Positions 37,268 to 47,882 of a stretch of DNA of 64,000 nucleotides are shown here, piece by piece. The DNA lies in assembly GCA_039111635.1 (NCBI GenBank), contig JBCAQO010000004.1:992001-1056000 (forward strand), read 5' to 3'. The notes under the pieces are model-generated. The model had not been told where the DNA came from and made no database searches. It saw only the letters and a list, made by a program, of their open reading frames with translations. Source of the stretch: Heterobasidion occidentale. Taxonomy: Eukaryota; Basidiomycota; Agaricomycetes; Russulales; Bondarzewiaceae. The number at the start of each line of letters is the position of its first letter. Within the stretch, counting starts at the first letter, position 1. Made by a program: the position numbers and the translations under genes.

Positions 37268-37850
37268 AGGTCCCAACTCCTGAGGGGACTACTCGCCCTT
37301 GCGAGCTTCATCGTCATTCCACATACAATTTGCTTTCTGGTCGTCCAAATAGATTGGGATGCGTCTTCCCAATATCACTTTGTTTTCTGGGGCGAAGACC
37401 GACCTACGTCGTTTACAATGCCTAGGAGTTTTCCGTCTCCGTTGAGCTGTTTGATCCAGGCTTCTAGCAATATCGCCACAATATTGCGTCACCCTCGGTG
37501 TTTTTCCTTCACCGTACGTTTTGTTGCGAGTATGCTCCTAGAGTCAATAGGCAGCTGCTCGAACCAGGACTCCCTGGTACCTTTGTTAAGCCGGTTTCCA
37601 GTCCGGCGACGATGCAGAAAGGTGTCGTGCGAATGATTATGAGATGAAATAGAAACTCGTCTGTGGATGGGTGTGTGTCGTTCTTCTTCAAAATGCCGAA
37701 GGCCATACTTCAGTGTTTCCAGGATAGATCTTCATCTCCTTGATCTCCGGTATCGAGGGGGACTCCAGGTGTGTGGGTTGATCACTTTACTAAGGCTTAG
37801 GCCCACCAACCTATCAAGAATAGACTTTTCTGGACTTGTTTTGAGTCCGG

Positions 37851-38934
37851 TGATGAGCATGCACCCGCGCTAGGGTCCGAGGGAGGTATTCGGGAAGCTT
37901 TGGGGAGATACCGAACAGCGCTAGACGAGTACCGAAGACGCCGACTTGCACCGAACACGGTTGGTCCCTACCTGACCGACCGCAAGCCACCAAAGGACAT
38001 TCGGCAGCACTTGGGTCAGTTTGCTCACACTTCACATACTTACCATAACCGCACAGGAGTGTTACAATAGGTGTTTACGAGATCGGAGCCAGTATTCCGG
38101 GTCGGCCGATGTGCTCCGTGAGTCGGTCGGTCCTTATCGCTTATCTTCCCGACTTCCACATGGTCGGTCAAATGTGATCTTGCACCATTACTTGGCCACC
38201 CTGGTCGTACGTTACTTCCTTCTTATTTTCATTGGTTCTCCAACACCTGTTCCTGCTACCTACGCTCGGGCGACGGATCCCGAACGTTCGGGATTTCGCC
38301 ATCGCTGATTAACTTTTACCTTATCACCTTCGGAACCCATATGGACATCTCACCTACCTTCTTATCTTCTCTGTTCGCTAGGGCTTGGCGCCCATTCAAC
38401 ATCTACTCTCATTTCTTGTTCGATATTTTACTTAGGGGCTCTGTTTACTATAAAAACCTACATACAACTCTGGAATAAAGCAGCTTTTCGCACCCCACAG
38501 TTCAGAGCTCACTCACGCCCGTCTCAACCATTGAAATTGTCTTTGTCAACTTCCGAAAACTTGTCATCCTTGTCGTTCGGTCTTGTTCGCGTTCGTACTC
38601 GTCTCTTCGCTCGTACCCCTCGTCCTCCCTGTATATTGTCAGAGTCCCATGTGGCTCTTGAAGCACGTAGTTGTCGGTCGCGACACTACCTTCTCGTCAT
38701 CGATCGACTCCTCGACCCGACTCGACCGACCAAACGTTCGGTCGTTGTTCGGTGCAGTCCCGAAACCATTCGGGCGCTTTAATCTCACCCTCCTCATTAT
38801 TCTACAGTGCGCCCTCGCTTTCTCAGGTCCTAACTAATGATTCCTTGTGTATCAGATACTAGCTCCAGCACCCCTTTGCATTAGAGGTTGTTTTGGTGTT
38901 GTGCTCGGCACTTAGAGCCACCTCTAGCGTATCA
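37851..38934 (+). mobile_element. Solo LTR of an unrelated retrotransposon
   Basis: 1084-bp insertion absent from the parallel copy (33,781/33,782). Ends TGATGAGCATG...GTATCA with 4-bp inverted termini TGAT/ATCA and a ccgg duplication on both sides (37,847-37,850 and 38,935-38,938). Contains a promoter-like ctataaaaacc at about 38,449. No coding sequence, so it is best read as a solo LTR; orientation is inferred from the TATA-like box. Confidence 0.8.
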
Positions 38935-39177
38935 CCGGCAAGACCCCTTTGAAGATCCCTAACTCTGTCAGCCCCATACGGTGGCTCGTCCTGGTTAGAG
39001 ATTGAGTGTTCGTCCAGAGTTTGTTTGTCACCTGGGAGCGAGCATGTAGCAACGCTCCGCGTATTGAACACGAGGTAAGGACTTTGAAGAATAGACTTTA
39101 AACCCCATGGTCTCTTGAATAGACCATGGTATCCACCTTGACGGTAATTATTGCGGGGTCAGCGTAAGGTATGTCCT

Positions 39178-40352
39178 GGTAGTTTGACGTCGTGCCGGAC
39201 GTCCGTAGTTTTGCGTCTTTGCGGACATCGGCTAGTTTATCCTTAAGTCATCGCGGACTGAGGCTAGTTTATACATAAGTCGTTGCGGACTGCCCTGTTA
39301 GTTTAAACCAAGGTCGTTGCGGACCTATCCATCTCCCAACGTAGGAGTACCTGTAAACAAGACAGCAGGCGTTTCTGCGCGCCGGAACATCCATCGGTGA
39401 TGCGCATAGGGCCATAGACCAGTTCCTCCTTCTTGACAGGGTTCCCATTGAGGTAAGATGGTGACGGTTTATACTATATCAAACCGGATAACTTCTAGAG
39501 TTGCGAGAATAGACTTGAGAGCCTATTTTGACACAACTCACATGGCCCTGTAAATGAAGAGTAGCTCAGTTTATCGTCATGAAGGACGGCAACTAGTTTA
39601 TAGTCATTGCGGACGTCAGCTATCACCTGGCTTGAACCTCCCAAGCCTCGATAGATTTAATCCTCCGGGGTGAGGGTAGTTTAAGGTCATTTCGGACTAT
39701 TGCAGCTGGAAGCGGTAATTCCAGCTCCAATACGATCCCTAGAACAAAGGGATAATAGTTTATCGTCATTGCGGACTAGATCAACATCGTGGCGTCAACA
39801 ACAATGTCAATCAATATCTCCTATGCCGAAAGGAGTGGTAGTTTAACGTCTTTTGCAGACGCAGCAATGCCAAAACATATCTCATGTTTGGACACTGCTC
39901 ATGACCCTGTAAGGAAAGGGTAATCCCAGTTTAACGCCATGGAGGGCATCCGTAGTTTACTGTCATTGCGGACGGAGCAAACACGAGGCACGTTCCCAGT
40001 TGCCTCTTGACTGGCCCTTGAAGCGGAATCCTTGCTTCGGACTTCAAGGGTAGAATGGGAGCGCCATGGAGTAGTCGTGGCCTTGTCGGAAGACTGACAA
40101 CCCGCTCCATGTCCCCAAACCCCTCGCACGGAATTGAACTGTGTCGACCCCATATTCTTTTACTGTAGGGCGTATGGAATATGGAAGCGCCTTGACCTAG
40201 TCGGCAGGGTTCTGCAACGGTGGAGGCCCTCCCTTCCATTGTCTGCCAGAATACAACCACGCTCCGAGGGTCTTGGTAGCTTTAACGTTGTTCTGGACGG
40301 TAACTAGTTTATCGTCATTGCGGACCAAGCCTTTCGTAGTTTTACATCGTTG
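39178..40352 (-). repeat. Hairpin-and-repeat array, copy 2
   Basis: Second copy of the array at 34.0-35.2 kb, same motif order. One further motif lies at 40,731. Most intervals match copy 1, but the interval after 39,697 is different: it contains TATTG(C)AGCTGGAA pairing with TTCCAGCT(C)CAATA and ATCCCT pairing with AGGGAT, replacing the two hairpins of copy 1 at the same place. Confidence 0.85.
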
Positions 40353-40851
40353 CGGATGTATTTGTCCGTTTTGGTTACTAGTGGAGTGCGGCCACTATGT
40401 ACCTGCATCTTCCAAAGTGGGACGTCCAAGACACCTGTCAGACCTTGACAGCGAGGTGTGGTCCACCGTTCCCCAACGGCGAACATGCAACACGATTTCC
40501 CACCAATATTCTTGCATCATTCATGTACCAGTACCAAGGTTATGTTGTGAATTCTAAGGACCTCCTAATGCGGAAAGGGTCCTGTAAAACTGGGGATCCA
40601 AGCGGGACGCCCGATTTGCTTGTCAGAATACCTCTTGACAATGAGAGTGTTGAATGCTTGTCCTTGTCTTGAGACCGGAGGGCTGCAACGCAAATGGTCA
40701 GGTACTTCCCCTGCCTTCTTATCTTTTCACAGTTTAACGTCATGCAGGACGTTCGTTCCGGCGTCCTGTGCGTGAAACCAGTTCCTGTGGTGTGGAGGGT
40801 CCTTTCCTCTCCATCACCTGTTAAAGACAAGGGGTTCCTCAACTCCCTTGC

Positions 40852-42217
40852 CTAATATCCTCCGCCAATGTCCCCGTAATCCCCGTATCCTTCATCCGGC
40901 CTGTAATAGGGGTCGATGTTGTCGTAATTGCCGTCTTCGACTTCATCCCAGGCATCTAGTTCCGCTCGAGTCCAGGCAGTAGTTTGCTGAGTCGGGCGCT
41001 GGCGGATTGAAGTTCTTCTACCAATGTGAGGATGCGTTCCTTCAGGTCGATTATCTCGAGGACGGTTTGGAGTCGGCGAATCTCTTGGTCGAGTTCTTCT
41101 AGGACTGCTTCGCCTGGGCTGGAGGGTTGTCCTCGCCCTCTGGCTTCCTCCTGTACCTTGGAGGATGTTCCTCATTGCTGCCTCCGGCGTCCTGCCCAGT
41201 GGATTGTCCTGTCGATGTGGGAGCAAGGGTCTCTTGATCCCTTCATGCCTGTCGTTGAACCGTGGTCCAGACGTATTCTGTCTGGACGGTTGCGTCTCGG
41301 CTACTTGTAGCCGGTATCGCTCTACTGGCTTCGACGTTCCATGGTTGGACGCGGAATGGGTCAATCCAAATGGGATGGGCGTGGGAGGAGTGTACTGTAT
41401 CGGAGCGCAAGATGAGGGTGGGTAGGAGCTCCAAATTGATGAAAGAGGAGAACTCGTCTGGGTGAATGAGCAAGGCGTAAGCCCCATTATTTCCTCGGGC
41501 ATACCAGGAGGCGGCCCGATGATCATCTGCATAGGCCAAAAGCCTGACCTGGTCGCTCGCGTCAGCGAGACGTTGGGGTATGTTGTTGCTCTCGCTCCCT
41601 GGTTGCCCTGCGAAGAAGTTAGCGAGCCTTTGTAAGGCTAGCGCTGTGGCCATCTGAATTACCGCGGAGATGGTGGTACGCTGGAGCAGCGCGTCTCCTA
41701 GCCCTTCCAACTCTCCAGGGTGCAGATTTCCACTACTGGTAGGGGATCCTCTGGTCCTGGCAGCCGATGTACTAGCCGTTGCTGGTTCTTGTACACCTGT
41801 CTCAGCAACTGCGGGCGATGCCAGGTCCGCAGGGTTTCCTGGTCTTCTTCCGCCTCTCGTTTCCTGCCTTGTGTCTCCTTGAGCCAACGCTGTCGTCGGT
41901 TGCGGAGGCGTTGACGGAGTAGGTCTTCCTTCTTCTTGGCGTCCCTCATTGTGCTCGTCATGAGCTCTCTCAAACCGGGGTGGGGCTCGTAAATCCGTTC
42001 GACCTTCGACGGCAAGTGCGGTGTGGTGGACAATGATTGGTATGGGAATTCCTTCTGGAGTCGCTGGGCGGCTGCCTTGGCTAAGGCGTCCAGTGTCGGG
42101 GTTGGCCACGGCCAGAATGATGTCTGGCGAGGGGTTTCTTGAAGGGGAGGAGGTAGTTCCGTCATTGATGAGCATGGCCCGTCCAGGGGAGTAATCAAGG
42201 GAGGAGTGGTCGGACAT
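40852..42217 (-). CDS. Accessory retrotransposon ORF downstream of pol
   Basis: Starts 50 bp after the pol stop. The first frame (42,217-41,243, 324 aa) is Pro/Ser/Thr-rich at its N-terminus, then has a helical segment (ISAVIQMATALALQRLANFF) and RLLAYADDHRAASWYARGN. It ends at 41,243, but an overlapping frame (41,532-40,852) continues with GIKRPLLPHRQDNP, a basic Arg-rich stretch, and an acidic, Gly/Tyr-rich end (YGDYGDIGGGY). Either two overlapping ORFs or one ORF with a frameshift near 41,240-41,260. No domain recognised: not env-like (no signal peptide or transmembrane helix evident). It lies on the element strand between integrase and the hairpin array. Confidence 0.55.
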
Positions 42218-42276
42218 GTACTAGTGGGAGGATTGTTGCTTTGAAAAGGATGGGGTGTCTCCCCTTTTTATACCTT

Positions 42277-45200
42277 CCTAAAGCCTAATCGCCGGAGGTC
42301 GGGGCTTGTCTGGGTAGCTTTCGTGGAATTCACGAAGCACCTCGTCGGCCGTATCCTTGAGGAGGGCAAAGGGTTCCCTCCGACCCACTTGACAAGGTAC
42401 TTGGTTCCTCGTCCCTGACGTCTTGAATCTAGAATGGCCTCCACTTCGTAGTGCTCTTCTTCATTCAAGATTTCTGGGGCAGGTCTGGGGAAGTTCCTTC
42501 CGTGGGCCTCTGTCTCATGATATTCCGTGAGTATGGAGGCATGAAATACCGGGTGTATCTTCCACGTTTCGGGTATTTTCAGCCGATAAGCCAGAGGGCC
42601 GATTCTTTCGGTCACTGAAAAGGGGCCATAGCGTCTAGGTGCCAGCTTGAATTTCGGATGAGTTGTCCAAATGTGGGTTCCTTCTAACCAAACTTGGGTT
42701 CCTACTTCCCACTGCGGAAGTTTCCTGTGCAGGTCCCGGTCCTTGGCGTGCTGCGCTGCTATTTGTAGACTTGCAGCCGCATCTTCTTGGACTTCCTTGA
42801 TTAGCTGTAAACGTTCAGTTACTGCGGGCACCTTGGTCTCCAGGGCTGAGTCGACCGAATATGGTGGGTTGAACCCGTAAAGGACTTCAAACGGCGACTT
42901 CCCAGTGGCGGAGTGTCTTCGGGTGTTGTGGGAGAATTCTGCGAAGGGGATCAAGTCTACCCAGTTATCTTGATGGTAGTTGCAGAACACTCGCAGGAAT
43001 TGCTCGATCTCTTGGTTCACCCATTCCGTTTCTCCATCTGTTTGGGGATGATAAGCCGTGCTGAGGGCAGGGGTGATTCCCATCCCTTTCCATAGTTCCC
43101 TTGTGAATTTTGCCGCAAATTGAGGACCTCTGTCGGACACCACCTTGGTTGGTAGACCGTATCGTTTGAACACATTGTCCTGGAAAAGTGTCATAGTTTC
43201 TTCGGCCGTGATTGTCTTCTTGCATGGAGTTATGACTATTCCTTTTGACAGGCCCTGATTGACCACCACGTTTATCGAGTCGTAGCCTCTGCTTTCCGGG
43301 AGGTCTGTTACGAAGTCGGTGGAGATGAAGTGCCAAGGGACGTTTGTGGTTTCCAATGGTTGGATCGGTGGATGAGTCCTGTGGGGCAGGTTCTTGGTAG
43401 ATTGGCAGACTGCGCATCCATCCACGTATTGGTGTACGAATTTGGTCATGCTTGACCACCAATAATGGCGCTGTACCAATTCCAAGGTCTTTGTTCAACC
43501 TGGGTGTCCTGTAGCCATAGTGTCATGGTGCGTCTTGACGATCATTCGTCGAAGGAGGTCGTCCTTTGGGACACATATGTAACCGTCGCGTCTTGTGATA
43601 CCATCTTCATGTGTCCACTTTCCTAGGTCACCCTTCATTGCTTTCGGTCCTTTGTCCAGCAATTTCTTGAGAGCGACGTCGACTAGCAAATCGTGTTCCG
43701 AGCGCGAGTGTCAAATAAGGGAGAGGATGTCCGAGGATATGAGTTCCGTTGTTTTGACGTGTATGCTTTCGCTTGACTCTACTAGGGTTTCACTGGACTC
43801 GGTGAAAAGTCTGGACGGGAGCAGAGTCTGTGCCTTGTTATCAGAGTCCACCCCCTCACTAAGGTCTGGACGCCTGGACAGAGCATCGGCATGATTAGTA
43901 GTCCCAGCCTTGTAACTGAGCTGGAAGTCAAATCAAGACAAAAACAGACTCCAGCGCGCTTGTCGCCTTGACAGGTCGCGCGCTGTCTGAAAGTGTTCCA
44001 GGTTCTTGTGGTCCGTCCAGATCTCAAAGGGGTGTCTAGCGCCTTCGAGATAGTGTTTCCAGTGTTCCAGTGCCTTGATAATAGCAAGGAGTTCGCGATC
44101 ATGTACGTCATAATTCCGTTCGGGTGGTGAGAACAATCCCGAGAGGTAGGCAACGGGGTGCCAGTCATTATCAGGTCCTTCCTGTAAGAGGACTGCACCG
44201 TATGCAGCGAGGGAGGCGTCGGTGACGAGCCGGTAGGGGCGCATTGGGTCAGGGTATAACAGGACGGGTTGACTGATGAAGGCTTTCTTCAGTCGATCAA
44301 ACGCCTGTTGGCACTCCGTGGTCCACTCCCATCTCGTGTCTTTCTTTGTGAGGTTGTGCAGGGGCCAAGCAATCAAGGAGAACTTGTCAATGAATCGACG
44401 ATAGAAGTTCCCTAAACCCAAGAAAGAACAGATGTCGCGGACTGTGCGTGGGATGGGCCATTCCTGGATAGCTTCAATCTTCGAGTCTTCCATAGCAACG
44501 TGATCCTTTGAGATCGTGTACCCAAGGTAGTTTAGCTTCTCCTTGTGAAACTCACACTTCTCTGGTTTGAGGTAAAGATTGTTGTCGCGCAGGATTTGGA
44601 GGACTCGCCGAAGAATCACAATGTGTTCCGCTGTGGTCTTCGTGAAGATGAGGATGTCGTCCATATATACCGCTATTTTCCGAGCCAAGATGAGTTCCTG
44701 GAAAATCATGTTCATCATGGCTTAGAAGGTTCCCGGGGAATTGCAGAGCCCAAAGAACATTACTGTAGGTTCAAAGAGCCCCAAGGGTGTGACGAAGGCC
44801 GCTTTGGATTTGTCTCCTTCTTTGATGCGCACGTTGTTATATCCCCACCGAACATCAAGCTTCGAGAATACCGTTGCTCCTTTAATAATATCCAATAGTT
44901 CTTGGATTAATGGTAGAGGGCAGACGTCTCAAATGGTGTGTTCGTTAAGGTGGCAATAGTCTTGTACCGGACGGAGCTTCCCATCCTTCTTGTTTATAAA
45001 GAAAAAGGAGGCCGCGCTATGTGCTGTTGACCGACGTATTGTTCCCCTAGAAAGGTGCTCCTTGACAAACTTCCCTAGCTCATCATGTTTTTCCGGGCTC
45101 AAAGGAAATATTTGTGGGGCCTGGGGTACAAAAGATGGCTTGAGGTTTATCGCATGGTCCCATATTGTATGTTGGGGAAGCCTCTGCGATCTTCTTTCGC

Positions 45201-46101
45201 TGAAGATGTCGAGGTAAGAATGATATTCTGTTGGTACCCGACCTTTCAAGTCGGTGGTGTCAATTTCTTCCTCTAGATCTTCATCAAAGCTTGCAAACCC
45301 CGAGGGTTCTGGAGCTACCTTCCTGATGACGGGTTCTCCTGCACTATCCGTTGCAGAGGAGTCAAACAGTGTTTGCGCTTCTTCAGCGACTTTTCCTAAA
45401 GCTTCTCCCTCTTGCTGAGCTCGCCAGTGTTCCTTCCTTTCGGTTACTTGCTCCTCGAGCCATTTCCGAGCCTTGCGTTGTCGGGATTTGTGCTCGAGTA
45501 GCTCCATGAACCGAGTTTTCCATTCCTTCACGGGTACTTTGTCCCACTGTTCTTTAGTCCAAGTCCACGAAGGTCCTACCGGTTCTGAGACAAGATGCGG
45601 CTTTGTCCGCTGAGGAATCTTGTCACCGCGTAGTTTCGCTAGCCATGCCTTCTTGGTAGGCTCTTCCCTTGCCTTGGTAAACCCATATGGTTGTTGGCAA
45701 TCTCTGGGGCATCGATCAAAGTGTACTTCACGGCGCCTCCACCCGATGGAGGGGTCGTGGTATTTCAACCAATCCGTTCCTAGGAGCATGTCGTCTTTCC
45801 CTAGATTGGTGATGAACATCTGGACACGTTCAGTGTGAGTTCTCCCCCGTCTGTCGTTAACGGTGAGATTTGCGTCTAGGCCTTGTCGAATAAGGCCTGC
45901 CTTGTTGATGGTGTCATCGACGTTGCGAACGCGGATGGGGCGGTTTAAGGGATAGGTTGGAAGGTTGTGCATCTGTACCCATCTCTCATTTACCAAAATC
46001 CCTTCGCACGCTGAGTCGATGGCGGCTCTGGCTCCAGCGCTTCTTCCTCGAGTTGTCAATCGCACGTCAAGTCGAATGGGGGTAATGATGTGGCTGTTCA
46101 T
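42277..46101 (-). pseudogene. pol: Retrotransposon pol: protease, reverse transcriptase, RNase H, integrase, chromodomain
   Basis: Order protease-RT-RNaseH-integrase with a C-terminal chromodomain-like segment (YEVEAILDSRRQGRGTKYLV), which marks a Ty3/gypsy chromovirus-type element. Protease: AAIDSACEGILVN, where the usual D-S/T-G is D-S-A. RT: KKDGKLRPVQDY and AVYMDDILIF. Integrase: H..H and CAVCQ zinc site, then catalytic D (STDFVTDLP), D (VSDRGPQF) and E (ETEWVNQE). Five in-frame stops: TGA 44,929-44,931; TAA 44,722-44,724 (before AMMNMIF, usually Gln); TGA 43,933-43,935; TGA 43,711-43,713; TGA 43,495-43,497. A frameshift inside the chromodomain (about 42,385) leads to the natural-looking end LREFHESYPDKPRPPAIRL. 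Not functional as written. Confidence 0.9.
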
Positions 46102-46178
46102 TGCTCCGATTCGAATACATGACGGGGAATCATACTCGAGTTTCCTCGACCCTCTCTCTTCGGCTGGTGAAGGAGAGG

Positions 46179-47396
46179 TCAGGAAAAATCCTCTGCCAGG
46201 TCCACCAACATTTGTTTGGCCTTGGCCTCCCCTACTTCTTGGAAGAGCGCTCGGACGCCATCAGTATCACGGACGGGTCCGTTGCTTCGTCGTCCGTTAG
46301 GCGGTACGTAGCGCTCTCCATTGCTCTGGTGTGATCCTCCCCTTCTCGTGGAAGGGTCCTCATGTTCCACCGGATTACCAGGTTGTGGTACCCGACGGTG
46401 GTGGCCATGAGAACTCCCCTCCTCCAATCCTCGATGTAGTCTCGCATCGTCTCCCAGCAGGCATTCTTGCTCGTCTTCATCCTCCATGTCTGCAGCGCAA
46501 GCTCGTCTACCTCCTCCGCCCACCGACTTGCGCGGATTTCCTCGAGACGGGGGAACGCCTCTACGAGGGGAACGGCAATCAGATGCCCAATGCCCTGATT
46601 TTCCACAGTTAAAACAACGAGTGGTAAGCTTGCCATCATAAGTGCGTTTCTGGCGAGTGGCATCTCTCTTTCGAGAGGCGTCAATGTCCATGTCGACTAC
46701 CTGGTTGTTCATTCTGTGAGGAGCGGTGGTAGAGTTATAGCGACGAGCTGGTTGGAGGTGGAAGCGATTGAGGAAGTCGCTCCGGAATGAGGTGGAGTTG
46801 GCGAGGATTGCCTTTTGAGCACTTCGGGCTCTCAAGCGTCCGTCTATCTCACAGGCAGTATTGACCCAATCTTGGATCATGTCCTTCGGCGGTGTCCCTC
46901 TGTCATAGATCTTGTCCATGACCCTCGGATCGAGCCCCCTCTGGAAGTAAGGAACTTGTTCCTTGTCGGTGATGTCGGTGTCGGCGGCGAAAAGGATGAA
47001 CTGATTGGAGTATTCATCTACCGTCATCTTCCCTTGAGAGAAAGACATGAGAGCGCTTCGAGCCTTGTCTGTAAGGTTTGTTTCCTTGAACTGGAGTTTA
47101 AACCTGTCGTAAAAGTCGGACCAAGTCCCGAGGGTTTTGGGCGGGGTCGCCCCTACTGTCTTCTTCAGGAAACTTTCTGCCCAGACGCCAGCTGTTCCAT
47201 ATCTCATACATGAGAGGGCTAGGGAAACTTTGTCCGCATCCGTCTTGTACCGGTCCGATTCTACTGTGAAAAGGAGGAGGCAATTCATGATAAATTTCTG
47301 TGATTGTGTTCGGTCTCCCTTGAAGTTATCAGGGAGTTTAAGCTTGCCCCTTCCCGACGATACGAGTGCGGGGGGGTCTGTAGGGTTTGTCGACAT
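46179..47396 (-). CDS. gag: Retrotransposon gag
   Basis: 405-aa capsid/nucleocapsid polyprotein. MSTNPTDPPALVSSGRGKLK starts a capsid region (FLKKTVGATPPKTLGTWSDF, LMSFSQGKMTVDEYSNQF, FQRGLDPRVMDKIYDRG), followed by a CCHC zinc knuckle CFNCGKSGHWASDC at about residue 265, and ends QMLVDLAEDFS. An Asp/Glu/Ser-rich open frame extends upstream of the Met towards 47,760, so translation may begin earlier. No internal stop, in contrast to pol. Confidence 0.88.
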   Translation of the reverse strand: MSTNPTDPPALVSSGRGKLKLPDNFKGDRTQSQKFIMNCLLLFTVESDRYKTDADKVSLALSCMRYGTAGVWAESFLKKTVGATPPKTLGTWSDFYDRFKLQFKETNLTDKARSALMSFSQGKMTVDEYSNQFILFAADTDITDKEQVPYFQRGLDPRVMDKIYDRGTPPKDMIQDWVNTACEIDGRLRARSAQKAILANSTSFRSDFLNRFHLQPARRYNSTTAPHRMNNQVVDMDIDASRKRDATRQKRTYDGKLTTRCFNCGKSGHWASDCRSPRRGVPPSRGNPRKSVGGGGRRACAADMEDEDEQECLLGDDARLHRGLEEGSSHGHHRRVPQPGNPVEHEDPSTRRGGSHQSNGERYVPPNGRRSNGPVRDTDGVRALFQEVGEAKAKQMLVDLAEDFS

Positions 47397-47882
47397 AATG
47401 GTATTGTCTTCAATGTTTCGGGTGTTGATCGGTGTTTGAATATCCGAGGATTCGGACTCGGATGTTCCTTCTTCTTCTTCCGATGTATCCGGGATTTCCG
47501 GTTCGGGGTTTCTGTACTGGGGTGGCTCTACCCAGTCTTCTGCTATTTCGTCCCAAGCCCACTCAGTTTCTGTTTCATCTTCTCTTGTGAAGAAATATTG
47601 TCCTTCTCGGTACGAGCAGTTATCAAAGTTTGGGGGTGCTGGCCGATTGGTGTCGGAGTAATACCAGCGGTTTCCTCTTTGATGGATAGGACGATTGTTC
47701 TGTCGAAGTTGGTTATGGGTTTGTCTAGTGCCTGGTGGGAATCCTAGGCCTAGGTCTTGCTCCAGGGTGTGTGAAGTAACTCTCTTCGGTGGGGATCTAT
47801 GCCACCGATGAGGGTTGTGAGAGAGAGTGTGGCAGCAAGCAGAGTGTAGTGCAAGGTAGGGGCAAAAGCGAGTCTATTCTAG

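Noticed and set aside
39706..39731. 18S rRNA gene fragment
   Set aside because: Only about 20 nt match and they sit within an inverted repeat; there is no further rRNA sequence on either side, so no rRNA gene is called.
41026..41465. Plus-strand frames opposite the accessory ORF
   Set aside because: Shadows of the minus-strand ORFs; composition follows the Arg/Pro-rich codons of the opposite strand.
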